NCBI GenBank assembly: GCA_902363555.1
Contig: CABJAM010000006.1
Coordinates: 79,854 to 143,853 of the forward strand
Direction of reading: 5' to 3'
Source: Lachnospiraceae bacterium
GTDB lineage: Bacteria; Bacillota; Clostridia; Lachnospirales; Lachnospiraceae
DNA length: 64,000 nucleotides
The notes beneath the pieces were generated by a model. The model worked only from the letters and a program-made list of their open reading frames with translations. It had not been told where the DNA came from and did no database searches. The position numbers and the translations under genes are program-made. Below are positions 33,950-43,212 of the stretch, one piece after another. Within the stretch, counting starts at the first letter, position 1. Every line of letters starts with the position of its first letter.

Positions 33950-34339
33950 ATGAAATACTGTCCATATTGCGGCGGAGAACTTGCAAATTCAGCAGCATCC
34001 TTTTGTACGGAATGCGGGAAATCGTTATCCCCTGTGACACCGGAGGTTGTTCCGGTTGCCGAAACGCACGGGGAGAAGAAAAAAAGAAGCAAGAAACATG
34101 TAAAGAAAAGAAGATATTCGGAAAAAACAAAAAGACCAGTTGCTCCTGCAAAAGCCAGTGAAGTATCTGATCCGGTGAGAGAAGATGACTATGACGGCTA
34201 TTATGATGATGTCCGTCCCTTTGATGAAGGGGGAGGCCGTGAGGAGATTGACAAGATATTGGTTAAAAAGATTATACTGGTGGTGGCTTGTGTTCTGTTA
34301 ATTGCCGGAGTCTGTGTTGCCCTTATGTACTTGATATAA
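33950..34339 (+). CDS. Zinc-ribbon membrane protein
   Basis: A 129-residue protein with an N-terminal zinc ribbon (YCPYCGGELA and CTECGKSL, a CxxC-x14-CxxC pattern), a long Lys/Arg-rich then acidic linker, and a C-terminal membrane helix (IILVVACVLLIAGVCVALMYLI region). It is probably tail-anchored with the ribbon in the cytoplasm. AGGAAAGGAG precedes ATG 33950. It has its own promoter and stands between two transcription units. Confidence 0.75.
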   Translation: MKYCPYCGGELANSAASFCTECGKSLSPVTPEVVPVAETHGEKKKRSKKHVKKRRYSEKTKRPVAPAKASEVSDPVREDDYDGYYDDVRPFDEGGGREEIDKILVKKIILVVACVLLIAGVCVALMYLI

Positions 34340-34355
34340 GCAGCGTAATAAAATG

Positions 34356-34384
34356 TTGTAAATCACCTTATCCAATCGTGTAAT
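34356..34384 (+). promoter_or_regulatory. TTGTAA-N17-TGTAAT promoter (copy 2 of 3)
   Basis: TTGTAA (34356-34361) and TGTAAT (34379-34384), 17 bases apart, with AATCG ending the spacer. It matches the copies before the recombinase (22172) and before the ParM-like gene (52016). Confidence 0.7.
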
Positions 34385-34413
34385 GTAATTGAAAGGTCAA
34401 AGAGGTGATGAAC

Positions 34414-34977
34414 ATGATTTATTTATCCAAAGGGATTGTAAAAGAAAACTCTACGGAACATCTTCTCCAGGTGGTGAGATGTGGTCAGGAATACAGCTTA
34501 TCCGGAGAACAGGCGGCGCTGTGGCTGAATGGGAGATTGGAATTTTCCCAGGCAAAAACAGAGTCGGAGAAGCGGACGCTTGGGCATTTAGTAAGAATGG
34601 GTCTGACAGAAACAGAAGCGGAAAATACGGATGTGGCAAGATACAGAATCCTGACACAGTGTATTTGCTGTCCGGCGGTTAATACAAAACCGGAGTTCTT
34701 TTTGGGTCATGCGGAAAAGGAAACGTTAACCTGGCTTCGGAATGCGGGACTTCGGTTGACAGTAGCAGAACTTATCTTTCTTAGAGAGCATAAGATCAGA
34801 CCTGAACCCCGATATCTCCATTCTGAAAACCGACAGGCGTTGGTGGAGGCGATCTACACAAAGAATACCATCGTAGATAATTGTCTGGAGCAGATCATGG
34901 AATGTGCAGAATGCAGGGATGAAACCGTAAGGATATTGCTCGTGCTGTTGAAGAAAAAGAAACTAATAGTATTGTGA
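34414..34977 (+). CDS. Element protein of unknown function
   Basis: A 187-residue, mostly helical protein. ATG 34414 follows AGAGGTG by 7 bases; in-frame GTG and ATG codons just upstream overlap the ribosome site. It contains a CICC pair in the middle, and the second half (LTWLRNAGLRLTVAELIFLR) has a helix-turn-helix-like look. It is driven by one of the three matching promoters. No family recognised. Confidence 0.6.
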   Translation: MIYLSKGIVKENSTEHLLQVVRCGQEYSLSGEQAALWLNGRLEFSQAKTESEKRTLGHLVRMGLTETEAENTDVARYRILTQCICCPAVNTKPEFFLGHAEKETLTWLRNAGLRLTVAELIFLREHKIRPEPRYLHSENRQALVEAIYTKNTIVDNCLEQIMECAECRDETVRILLVLLKKKKLIVL

Positions 34978-34987
34978 GGTGAAGCGG

Positions 34988-35437
34988 ATGAAGGAGAGAT
35001 TTTATGAGTTACCAGTGCCTTTACAGAAGCAGATTGCCATTAGACTTGTAGGGGGTGCTGTTTTTCTGCTGTTATTTATTATCATCTTACTTGGCTTCCA
35101 GGATTTCTATTTCAGCCTTCCCTGTTTGCTGTTGTCTGGGTTTCTGCTTATAAATGGGATTCGGCTATGCTATAATAGCTTTGCGGGGAACTATATGTGC
35201 ATCCAGGGAACCTGCGAGAAAATTGAGACGTCCGGGATCCGAAAAAGAACCAAAGGGATTTGGGTTCAACTGGAGGAAAACATAGTGAAGATTCCTATTC
35301 GGCAAAGAATGAAGACGCTCTCCATTGGTGATACTGTTATTATATACTTATCAGACAAAACCCCGGTATATGAGCATGAGAGCGGCTATATGATATGCAG
35401 CTACTATGCACTGGGAACAGAAAAGAGAGGTAATTAA
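34988..35437 (+). CDS. Small membrane protein with C-terminal soluble domain
   Basis: A 149-residue protein with two adjacent membrane helices (about 17-60) and a beta-rich C-terminal domain in the cytoplasm or outside (GIWVQLEENIVKIPIRQR). GAGGTGA lies 5 bases before ATG 34988. The layout resembles many small membrane proteins of ICE maintenance regions. Family not recognised. It follows the previous gene by 10 bases. Confidence 0.6.
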   Translation: MKERFYELPVPLQKQIAIRLVGGAVFLLLFIIILLGFQDFYFSLPCLLLSGFLLINGIRLCYNSFAGNYMCIQGTCEKIETSGIRKRTKGIWVQLEENIVKIPIRQRMKTLSIGDTVIIYLSDKTPVYEHESGYMICSYYALGTEKRGN

Positions 35438-35438
35438 A

Positions 35439-35600
35439 ATGGAAGCAGATAAGGAGATGTTAAATCGGCTCTTGAATGAAATTCAGGAGTTAGTCAGAGA
35501 AAACGAAAATGAAGATGGCACCTACCGATTTGACTTGTTGAAGGCAGTCATTGCTTTGGATTTTGCAAAAACAGAGATTGAAAAAGCAATTTTCAAGTGA
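35439..35600 (+). CDS. 53-residue acidic helical protein
   Basis: A short charged protein (LNRLLNEIQELVRENENEDG), probably one or two helices. AGAGAGGTAATTAAA lies before the ATG and it begins 1 base after the preceding stop. Too short for assignment. Confidence 0.55.
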   Translation: MEADKEMLNRLLNEIQELVRENENEDGTYRFDLLKAVIALDFAKTEIEKAIFK

Positions 35601-35613
35601 TTTTTCGGATGGA

Positions 35614-35737
35614 TTGACTATTGAAGCTGCATATGCTATAATATCTACATCAGTTTCAAGATTTCCAAAGAGGAATCATGAGTTTCCGAGTTTTCAAAGT
35701 GTCAATTAGCACAATTGTGCTGGTTGGCACTTTTTTT
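35614..35737 (+). ncRNA. Promoter-leader-terminator unit B, upstream of ssb
   Basis: TTGACT (35614-35619), 17 bases, TATAAT (35637-35642), about 50 bases of leader, then a 16-bp hairpin at 35697-35732 with AAGTGTC and GGCACTT arms and seven T. The arms of units A, B and C differ in sequence but keep pairing, a sign that the structure is selected. The ssb start is 85 bases further on. Confidence 0.7.
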
Positions 35738-35821
35738 GTTTCTTTTGATTTCTACCTGCAAAGCAGGTTTGAAATAAATAATTTTTTATAGCAGGCAACC
35801 CCTGCAAGAAAGGAGATTTCC

Positions 35822-36334
35822 ATGTTAAAAGTTTTTGCAACACAAGTCGTCGTATCCAAAGGTTATGACAATACGCCAGCTCTTCGCTTTTCTGAGAATG
35901 GAGATTCTGTGAGGTTCCGTATTGGCAAGAAGGTCTATGACCCTCATGCTGAAAACGACAGCCGCTGGATCAACCTTCCGGTTAAGGCGTTTAACGGCGT
36001 ATGCGAACGCATCAAGAAGATGCAGCTGAAAGAGGGTTCTTATGTGAATCTGATCGGCAGACTGGACGAAGATTCCTGGGAAGATAAGGATACAAAAGAA
36101 CTCAGAAAAATGATGGTTATCATTCTGGATGACATTGAGTATGCTTCCGGTGGAGGAAAGTCCAAGGAGAACCAGACAGCTGCAGGACAGCAAAATGCAG
36201 CTCCCCAAAATGCGGCTCCCCAGAATACAGCTCCGCAGAATGCTGCGGCAGCTCCTGCGACAGGTGCTGAAACGTCCGGAAATTTTACCGGATATGAGGC
36301 ATTTGGCGGCGGATCATTCTTTGATGAAAACTGA
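35822..36334 (+). CDS. ssb: Single-stranded DNA-binding protein
   Basis: A 170-residue SSB-like protein. The OB-fold covers about 1-110 (VRFRIGKKVYDP, WINLPVKAFNGVCERI, EGSYVNLIGRLDEDSW), then a disordered linker with AAPQN units repeated four times, and an acidic tip GGSFFDEN of the kind that docks replication and repair partners. It should coat single-stranded DNA during element replication or transfer. AAAGGAG precedes the ATG. It is preceded by leader unit B, suggesting regulated expression. Confidence 0.88.
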   Translation: MLKVFATQVVVSKGYDNTPALRFSENGDSVRFRIGKKVYDPHAENDSRWINLPVKAFNGVCERIKKMQLKEGSYVNLIGRLDEDSWEDKDTKELRKMMVIILDDIEYASGGGKSKENQTAAGQQNAAPQNAAPQNTAPQNAAAAPATGAETSGNFTGYEAFGGGSFFDEN

Positions 36335-36365
36335 TTGGAGCAATAATTGAATCCGGCGTTTTAAG

Positions 36366-36409
36366 GCGCACATGAGTTACAGACATTGTATGCTCATGTG
36401 CGCTTTTTT
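36366..36409 (+). terminator. Intrinsic terminator after ssb
   Basis: GCGCACATGAG (36366-36376) pairs exactly with CTCATGTGCGC (36393-36403), followed by TTTTTT. Confidence 0.9.
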
Positions 36410-36430
36410 GCGTTTTAAAGGAGGTGTCTT

Positions 36431-36811
36431 ATGACAAATGAAACCTTTTGCCTTCTCTCTGAGGAGGAAAAACACACAAAATTTAAGGCTGCAATGAAGG
36501 GAAAGACAAGAGGATGTCTGAATGAAGAGGAACTTCATTGCATTCTGATGAAGATTTCTTTGAACAGACAGTATGCTATTTCGGTCTACCGTGATGGGGA
36601 GGAGTTTTGCCGTGTTTTGACAGCAACGGATGGTCTCAAAAGAAGAATCATTCTTGGTCAAGTAGCCGCAGGTATTGAAGGAATATCGGTAGAACAATTT
36701 GACTCATCGCAGGCAGCGGCAGTAATTTTGCATGATGCTGTTGATTGCAGTAATGCAAACTGTCTCTATATCTTTATCCCAAAGGAACGGAGTCAGAAAG
36801 GAATAGAATGA
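36431..36811 (+). CDS. Element protein of unknown function
   Basis: A 126-residue soluble protein behind a strong AAAGGAGGTG site, 20 bases after the ssb terminator. Mixed helix and strand pattern, with ISVYRDGEEFCRVLTATDG in the middle. Its stop overlaps the next start (ATGA). Family not recognised. Confidence 0.6.
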   Translation: MTNETFCLLSEEEKHTKFKAAMKGKTRGCLNEEELHCILMKISLNRQYAISVYRDGEEFCRVLTATDGLKRRIILGQVAAGIEGISVEQFDSSQAAAVILHDAVDCSNANCLYIFIPKERSQKGIE

Positions 36812-37566
36812 TGAATAAGAAAGATCAAAAAAGGCACATGGCTTATGAGGCGCTGGTGCTGTTAGGTATGCTGGCTTTGCTTACTTTTATATGCCGGCTA
36901 TGGCCCATCCTGTTACTGATTATTCTCGGTATTTTTGCAGCAGTGATAAGACTGCTTTTTCTTTCGTCCAGAAAGATTGAAGTAATCGCACCATTTCCTC
37001 TTTTACCGGAACCGGTAAAGGAAGCGACCGAGAAGGATGTGCAGGTGCTTGCGTATTCGGTCATACTCAGACGGGTTACAGAGCTTGTATTATCTGAGTA
37101 TCCGGAAGCAAGATGGGTCTGGGAAGCGCCGAATGCTGAGAAACTTATTCGGGAAAACCAGGAAGTTTTTATTCTGCTCAATCGCGCGGGTGGATATCGG
37201 CGTGCTAAGGTTGTAATCCGAAATCTGCAGGTGGTTGGAATTGATTACAATCCACAGACTGAGGAGGAGGCAACTTTAGAGCCGGAAAATAATGTGCCGG
37301 ATTCTGATGAAGAACCAGAGGTGCAGAATTACGAATTACTGGCCTTTGAGTGGGCAGATGCTCATATCTTTGAGCTGAATGCCAGATGCAATGAAGCAAT
37401 TGGAGAAAATCTCTCAGAACTGATTTTGCTTGCGGAAGAACTTCCGGTCCGTGAGAGCTGGGCGGATATCTGCCGGGAATTGATAAGAGCCGGCCTGGAG
37501 GATGTCCAGTGTGTGCCTGAGGGAATCAAAATTAATCTTACGCAGTCAAATGCAGAAAGGAAATAA
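36808..37566 (+). CDS. Membrane protein upstream of the AAA ATPase
   Basis: A 252-residue protein with two close membrane helices (about 14-52), then a basic-acidic cytoplasmic part with an acidic linker (EPENNVPDSDEEPE) and a helical C-terminus. It overlaps the previous gene and ends 3 bases before the MoxR-type ATPase gene, so it may anchor that ATPase and its VWA partner at the membrane. That role is an inference from order only. Confidence 0.65.
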   Translation: MMNKKDQKRHMAYEALVLLGMLALLTFICRLWPILLLIILGIFAAVIRLLFLSSRKIEVIAPFPLLPEPVKEATEKDVQVLAYSVILRRVTELVLSEYPEARWVWEAPNAEKLIRENQEVFILLNRAGGYRRAKVVIRNLQVVGIDYNPQTEEEATLEPENNVPDSDEEPEVQNYELLAFEWADAHIFELNARCNEAIGENLSELILLAEELPVRESWADICRELIRAGLEDVQCVPEGIKINLTQSNAERK

Positions 37567-37569
37567 CGT

Positions 37570-39444
37570 ATGAGTGCATATATGAACAATATTTTCAATT
37601 ACAGCCGTTCCTTACCGGAACCGTTTGATACGCTGACGAACAAAAAGGTGTCAGTGTCATCGAAATATGGAGATGGGACAAATGCAACTTTGTGTTCAAC
37701 AGTCATAAAAGCGGTACATGCAGTTTGCCGCTGCATGGATGGCAGCGCCGAAGGAGCTGTCGGGGTCATCGACCACAGGACAGTTGCTGAATACAAATCG
37801 TCCATGGGGCCTGATGATTATCATCTGGTAGTATATGACAGCAATTCCGGTTCGTTAATGGCAAGTGTGTATGACAAGAACACGGAAACTTTTGAAAACT
37901 ATGTGCTGAACACATCAGGGCGTGACGGAGCTGCCGTTATGATGGCACTATTTCCAGTGCTTATGAATGACGAGGAATTCAGTGATAATTTTGAATTGTA
38001 CCGCAATCAGTTTAGTCATGGATTTTCAGATTTACCCTCGGCTACGGAGTATATGGCCATGCTTTGTGACAACGCTTACAGACGTATCAAGAATACCGCT
38101 TGTACAGCAGCCGTCAAGGTGAGTGTGGACAAGGCCGGAAATCTGATGCGTGTATCTCAGGTGCAGCTGGATTCCGGCGCTTTTGAGCCTACCCATGTGA
38201 TTGCGGGGGAATTTACAATCTTTGCGAAGACAGAAAGGGTTACTGTAAAAAAAGCAGAGGAGATCGTTGAACACGCAGATTTTGTCGGAAAATATAAATT
38301 GCATTCAAGGACTATGAGCAGCCAGGAAAAGCAGCTCATACCGGTGCTCCCGGAATGGTACATCATTCCGCAGGAAGTCGTTGATATCTGTAAACATGCT
38401 CAGGCAACTACCGGGAAACCGACGCAGATGAGGAATTTCCTCCTCCGTGGACCGTCAGGAACCGGAAAGACCAGAAGTGCAAAAGCGATTGCAGCAGGAC
38501 TGGGGCTTCCGTATATGGCATATACCTGCTCAGCAGGAACAGAGATATATGATTTCATAGGTCAGATTTTTCCGGATACCGATTCGGGTTCTACCGGGGA
38601 TGCACAGCTTGATCATGAAAAAGCGATTTTGGCGAGTATGGGTGGAATCAACTATGCCAACGTATCCAAAATAATGAATCTGCCGGATTTGGATGATATG
38701 GATTATGATCCGGCGGGGGTATATCAGGCTCTAACTGGTGTAGAAAATGCAGCCGCAACATCTCAGGACTGTATGAGCATTGTGCTGGATCGCGTAACGG
38801 AGAAGGTGTGTGCCCTGTCCAGACGAGATGAAAATTCCAAGAGCAGTGGTCAAACCTATACTTATATTGAGACAGATTTTATCAAGGCTCTGAAGTATGG
38901 GTATGTCATTGAGATCCAGGAGCCTACGACAATTGTCCAGCCCGGCGTTTTGCCAGGACTGAATTCTCTGCTGGAGCAGACCGGGACAATCACGCTTCCT
39001 ACCGGAGAGGTGATAGAGCGTCATCCGGATGCGGTGGTCGTAGTAACAACTAATGTCGGATATGAGGGATGCCGCAGCATGAACCAGTCTGTTATCGACA
39101 GAATGAGTCTAGTACGGGATGTGGAACTTCCGACGCCTGAAGTTATGGTGCAGCGCGCCATGGCCGTCACGGGCGCAACAGATGAGTATCAGATATCCCA
39201 GATGGTGCAGGTGGTCAACGATCTGTCGGAGTATTGCCGAAAGAACAGTATTACGGACGGCTCTTATGGTATGCGCAGCCTGATTGACTGGATTGTGAGC
39301 AGTGAGATTACCGGCGATGTATATGAGTCGGCATTGTACACGATTATCAGTAAAGCAACAACGGATGAAGTAGACCGTGAGGCGCTGATCAGTGCTGTTC
39401 TGGAACCGATTTTCACAAAGAGGCGAAGAAAAGCAATCGCATAA
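37570..39444 (+). CDS. MoxR-type AAA+ ATPase
   Basis: A 624-residue protein. The first 270 residues are unlike known domains; the AAA+ core follows, with Walker A RGPSGTGKTRS (lysine K300), a Walker B/sensor region represented by GVLPGLNSLLEQTG and VVVVTTNVGYEGC, and an arginine in IDRMSLVRDVELPTPEV. The typical MoxR insert surrounds GTITLPTGEVIERHPD. MoxR ATPases act with VWA-domain proteins, encoded next door here, as chaperone-like machines that remodel or load metal on partner proteins. Spacing to the VWA gene is 28 bases with AAAGGAGG between. Confidence 0.87.
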   Translation: MSAYMNNIFNYSRSLPEPFDTLTNKKVSVSSKYGDGTNATLCSTVIKAVHAVCRCMDGSAEGAVGVIDHRTVAEYKSSMGPDDYHLVVYDSNSGSLMASVYDKNTETFENYVLNTSGRDGAAVMMALFPVLMNDEEFSDNFELYRNQFSHGFSDLPSATEYMAMLCDNAYRRIKNTACTAAVKVSVDKAGNLMRVSQVQLDSGAFEPTHVIAGEFTIFAKTERVTVKKAEEIVEHADFVGKYKLHSRTMSSQEKQLIPVLPEWYIIPQEVVDICKHAQATTGKPTQMRNFLLRGPSGTGKTRSAKAIAAGLGLPYMAYTCSAGTEIYDFIGQIFPDTDSGSTGDAQLDHEKAILASMGGINYANVSKIMNLPDLDDMDYDPAGVYQALTGVENAAATSQDCMSIVLDRVTEKVCALSRRDENSKSSGQTYTYIETDFIKALKYGYVIEIQEPTTIVQPGVLPGLNSLLEQTGTITLPTGEVIERHPDAVVVVTTNVGYEGCRSMNQSVIDRMSLVRDVELPTPEVMVQRAMAVTGATDEYQISQMVQVVNDLSEYCRKNSITDGSYGMRSLIDWIVSSEITGDVYESALYTIISKATTDEVDREALISAVLEPIFTKRRRKAIA

Positions 39445-39472
39445 ACGTATTTAGAAAGGAGGTCAACCCTGT

Positions 39473-41725
39473 ATGGCGAGGGTGAATCATAAGTTAGTAA
39501 AACAGCGGCTCAATGAGCAGCGCAGTAAAATCTCAGACCGACAATTCTTCTCGTCCCGTCTTTTGGCGGGACATTTTGAAGATTTGGCGGCAGCACAGAC
39601 GAGGCGGTATCGTTATAACCGACGGGTCCGCGTTAATCTTTACTGGAAACCGAGAGAAAAGCATGTGGCATCAACAGATAATATGCTTATACGTATCAAT
39701 GCCGGGAATTCTATGGTCACGAAGGTAAAGGGGCGGGAAAACCGCTACCAGATCGTATGCGGCATGTTCGCACATGAACTGGGTCATGTCCTTTATACGG
39801 ACTTCTTGGCGGCGCAGACACATACCAATTATTTGGGAAGTTACCGTTGGTATCCTTATCCGCCGGATCTGAAAACGACAGCGGATGCACGGAACGAAAA
39901 GGCATTCTGGAATTATGTGAAAACCGATCCAAAAAATCTTGAGATGGTGCAGATGGTTTCCCATTATATTTCCAATGTAATTGAGGATGGGTATATCGAA
40001 AACAGGATGTTGAATAATTTTCCGGGCACATTGGGATACGGCCTTGAAAAGCTGCGGGAGCAGCATTTTGAACATATTGAAACAGTGACACAGCTGATTG
40101 AAAATGAGGATGAAGGAAAGCATATCTTTGAAAGCATCCTTCAGATCATGCTGTCCTATGCCAAGTTTGGCGAAATCAAGTATGGGGATGAACCGCTCGG
40201 CGATGAAAGAATTCAGGCGGTGTTCGGACTGATTACCGACATTGACAGTGCTTTAATGAGCAGGTCTGGAAAAGACCGGCTGAATGTTGTCAATATGGTA
40301 CTGGTAAAGTGCTGGGACTATATCGAATCTTTTTGCGAAGAATGCAAAAAGCGTCAGGAAGAGGCAATAGCCTCAGGTGGTTCCGCCAGTCTTGCAGAAA
40401 CCTTGTCGGAGGTGCTGGGCGCAATTGCCGGCGGTTCCGAAATGGGTGAAGGAAGCAGTACGCCGGTATCGGAAACATCCGGCGGGACAGAAGAATCTGT
40501 GACGGCCGGCAAACGGGCACAGACCCATGCAGATGCCGAGACTGAGGATGATTCCCAGACTGATTCTGAAACGGAAGAAAATTCATCTGAGTCTGGGGGA
40601 AGCGATAATTCTTTAGACGAAGACGCAATTCCGCTGGATGGGGGAAATTCCGGTTCAGGAAAACAGGAAACTTCTGATACTGAGCAGGGGCGTATTTCTT
40701 ATCACCAGTCAGAATCACTTTCAGAACCAGTTGGCGGTTCCGTGGAAAAAAACGAAGATTACGAGCGAGAGCACTACGACCGTGCGGCTGCTGATATTGA
40801 ACGTCTTCTGGATAAGATGGCGGAAAAGGCGGCCTGCGAGCAGCTAGAGAATGAAAGGATTCAGGAGCTGAATAATGTGGCTCAAAACATTTCCTATGGG
40901 AATATCCATGAAGGAGTACCTATCCGAATCAACCGGATTGCCTCTGTGGATGAGGAGCTTATAGAACAGTATAACGCTATTGCGGGGCCTCTGATCAATA
41001 TTTCCCGCCAGCTGCAGAAGAGTTTGCTGAAGCAGCTCAAGGAAAATCGAAGAGGCGGCAAGCAGACCGGTCTCATCATGGGGCGCCGTCTGGATGCGCA
41101 CGCACTATGCAGAAATGATGGAAAGGTATTTTATAAAAACAACCTGCCCAATGAGATCCCCGAGCTGGCAGTCGGCCTGCTTCTGGATGAGTCAGGATCC
41201 ATGTGTTCCTGTGATCGCTGTACTTATGCCAGGGCTTCGGCTATCATTCTGTATGATTTCTGCCAGAGCTTGGACATCCCAGTAATGGTCTATGGTCATT
41301 CCACCGATTATACTGATGTCGGAAATACGGTGGCACTGTATTCCTATGCGGAATTTGATGGTTTTGACCATGATGATAAATACCGCATGATGGATATTGC
41401 GGCCAGAGGCAGTAACCGTGACGGGGCGGCACTCCGTTTTGTGGCGGAGCAACTGTCTAAGCGGCCGGAAGCTGTAAAAATTCTCATACTGGTTTCAGAC
41501 GGTCAGCCTGCCGACAGTGGGTATGGCGGTTCTGCAGCTGAGGAGGATCTTCGCGGCATCAAACAGGAGTATCAGCGCAAAGGTATTTTGTTTGTCGCTG
41601 CGGCAATCGGAGATGACAAGCAGAACATTGAGAGAAGCTACGGAGACTCATTCCTGGATATCTCGGATTTAAACCAACTGCCCACAAAACTGACCGCTGT
41701 TGTTAAGCGGCATGTGAGGGTATAA
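39473..41725 (+). CDS. VWA-domain protein with HELGH motif (CobT/MoxR-partner type)
   Basis: A 750-residue protein. A zinc-peptidase-like HELGH sits at residues 101-105 (MFAHELGHVLYTD). An acidic, Ser/Glu-rich low-complexity stretch (about 335-430) separates it from a C-terminal von Willebrand A domain with the metal site D572-x-S-x-S in LLLDESGSM. The arrangement recalls CobT-like subunits that pair with MoxR ATPases. Whether HELGH is a true protease site needs a third ligand that I cannot place. It surely works with the ATPase encoded just before it. The target on this element is unknown. Confidence 0.85.
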   Translation: MARVNHKLVKQRLNEQRSKISDRQFFSSRLLAGHFEDLAAAQTRRYRYNRRVRVNLYWKPREKHVASTDNMLIRINAGNSMVTKVKGRENRYQIVCGMFAHELGHVLYTDFLAAQTHTNYLGSYRWYPYPPDLKTTADARNEKAFWNYVKTDPKNLEMVQMVSHYISNVIEDGYIENRMLNNFPGTLGYGLEKLREQHFEHIETVTQLIENEDEGKHIFESILQIMLSYAKFGEIKYGDEPLGDERIQAVFGLITDIDSALMSRSGKDRLNVVNMVLVKCWDYIESFCEECKKRQEEAIASGGSASLAETLSEVLGAIAGGSEMGEGSSTPVSETSGGTEESVTAGKRAQTHADAETEDDSQTDSETEENSSESGGSDNSLDEDAIPLDGGNSGSGKQETSDTEQGRISYHQSESLSEPVGGSVEKNEDYEREHYDRAAADIERLLDKMAEKAACEQLENERIQELNNVAQNISYGNIHEGVPIRINRIASVDEELIEQYNAIAGPLINISRQLQKSLLKQLKENRRGGKQTGLIMGRRLDAHALCRNDGKVFYKNNLPNEIPELAVGLLLDESGSMCSCDRCTYARASAIILYDFCQSLDIPVMVYGHSTDYTDVGNTVALYSYAEFDGFDHDDKYRMMDIAARGSNRDGAALRFVAEQLSKRPEAVKILILVSDGQPADSGYGGSAAEEDLRGIKQEYQRKGILFVAAAIGDDKQNIERSYGDSFLDISDLNQLPTKLTAVVKRHVRV

Positions 41726-41748
41726 CAGCACCAAATCATAAAAAACAC

Positions 41749-41780
41749 GACGGGCAGCTGGGCTTCTACGGCTGCCCGTC
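41749..41780 (+). terminator. Perfect 10-bp hairpin after the VWA gene
   Basis: GACGGGCAGC (41749-41758) and GCTGCCCGTC (41771-41780), followed by TGTTATT. The T tract is poor but position and strength fit a terminator. Confidence 0.65.
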
Positions 41781-41804
41781 TGTTATTCAGAAAGGAAGGT
41801 AATT

Positions 41805-42929
41805 ATGCACTTTTTAACATTAGCAGCTTTAGAAATCCCTCAGATACAGGAAGACAAGGAATTGGACAGCCAGATCGCAGAGGCTCTGAAGGAATTAGAA
41901 CTTCAGAAGCAAATGGAAACAAAGAATTTTATGCTGGACATTGCGATTGGGAGATGTCAAAATCTTCGCTCATCATTCTCCCGTGCAGTGAATGATGGCG
42001 TTTCTGAGCTGATGTATCCCTATTGTGCGTCGATAGAGGATCCGGAATATCTGGAATTTGATGACCGGACAGAGAAACTGCATGAAGAATACGAGAGTGT
42101 GGTTGACTGTATAAAGCTTCCCCAAGGTACAATTGTGGAGCAATACGGTTATCCGCTCTGGGGCAGGTTTATAGTCCGTGACGGAAAGGTATTCCAAAGG
42201 GATACAGGACCGCTTCACCATGAAAAGCGTACTAAGAAAGCAAAACGAATGATGGCTCTGTCCAATTATCCCCGCAAGAAACTTTATAAAAGTTTTGAGG
42301 AATATGCGGAAGAAAGATGCGGCTTTTCTTTTGACGAAAAGCATCAAGGCTATGGGTACTACTATAATCCAAATGCTATATGGGATTGGTATTCCATTGG
42401 TGGACGCTGGCCGGAGATGTTTCTGGTAAAAGACATCTGCCTTGAGTATTCCATTGGTGAGACAAGCTGGTGCAATTCGGGCGAAAAAGCTGAGGCGCCA
42501 GAGGGATACTTATGGGTATGTGCAGCCAGAAAAAAGGATATTGCGAGGGAAGAAATGCGGAATTGGAGAAATCAGAAAGCAAAAGATTGTTTTTACAAGC
42601 TTGAACGAATGTTTTTGGCTGGTAAGACCGATTCCGACTTTGACGGAGAAATTGTTTCGGACGGAGTTATGCACTGGGGCAGATACGTTTACCGAAAAGG
42701 CTCTGCGCTGGAGGAATACCTTGAAGAGTATGGGATTCCAAACAGCTGGAAGTACCCGATAGGCTCACACGATATTGTGGATGTAGGCCAGTGGCTGAGT
42801 ATTGAAGACAGCGTGTTGGATCCGGCATCCAGAAACTATGTTCCGGTAGACTGGCGCAGTTGCATTGACGGACACATTGATGAGATGGATGAGGATGCGG
42901 TATTGGCTGCTGTAGACTACCACATTTAA
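41805..42929 (+). CDS. Conserved element protein with NPNAxWDWYSIGGRW motif
   Basis: A 374-residue soluble protein behind AAAGGAAGG. It carries YYNPNAIWDWYSIGGRWPE, a motif known to me from conserved phage and plasmid proteins of Firmicutes with no assigned function. The second half repeats aromatic-rich segments (VMHWGRYVYRKGSALEEYLE). It lies in the same unit as the following small genes. Confidence 0.65.
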   Translation: MHFLTLAALEIPQIQEDKELDSQIAEALKELELQKQMETKNFMLDIAIGRCQNLRSSFSRAVNDGVSELMYPYCASIEDPEYLEFDDRTEKLHEEYESVVDCIKLPQGTIVEQYGYPLWGRFIVRDGKVFQRDTGPLHHEKRTKKAKRMMALSNYPRKKLYKSFEEYAEERCGFSFDEKHQGYGYYYNPNAIWDWYSIGGRWPEMFLVKDICLEYSIGETSWCNSGEKAEAPEGYLWVCAARKKDIAREEMRNWRNQKAKDCFYKLERMFLAGKTDSDFDGEIVSDGVMHWGRYVYRKGSALEEYLEEYGIPNSWKYPIGSHDIVDVGQWLSIEDSVLDPASRNYVPVDWRSCIDGHIDEMDEDAVLAAVDYHI

Positions 42930-42940
42930 GGAGGACATAG

Positions 42941-43198
42941 ATGAACACATATGTCGTTTGCATGGACTCGTCATGGGTTCGTGATTCACAAATGTTTGAT
43001 ATTGTCGGTCTGACAGATGATGAACTGGCGGACCTGGATATGTGCGGTACAGACAACGAAGGCAGATGGCGCGATATGGAGCCGATTCCGTTTATCGTAG
43101 TCATAAAAGCGGAGAACGAGGAGGAAGCCTGTAAGAATGCGGCTATCGAAATGCGCTATGATCCACGCTGTCTGTTTGCAATAAAAGTTTCGGAATAA
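42941..43198 (+). CDS. 85-residue acidic element protein
   Basis: A short acidic protein (isoelectric point clearly low) with strand-like ends and a cluster of Asp/Glu. AAGGAGGAC lies before the ATG, 11 bases after the previous stop. The acidic nature is compatible with a DNA-mimic or partner-binding role but nothing shows it. Confidence 0.6.
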   Translation: MNTYVVCMDSSWVRDSQMFDIVGLTDDELADLDMCGTDNEGRWRDMEPIPFIVVIKAENEEEACKNAAIEMRYDPRCLFAIKVSE

Positions 43199-43212
43199 AG
43201 GAGGTATTAAAA

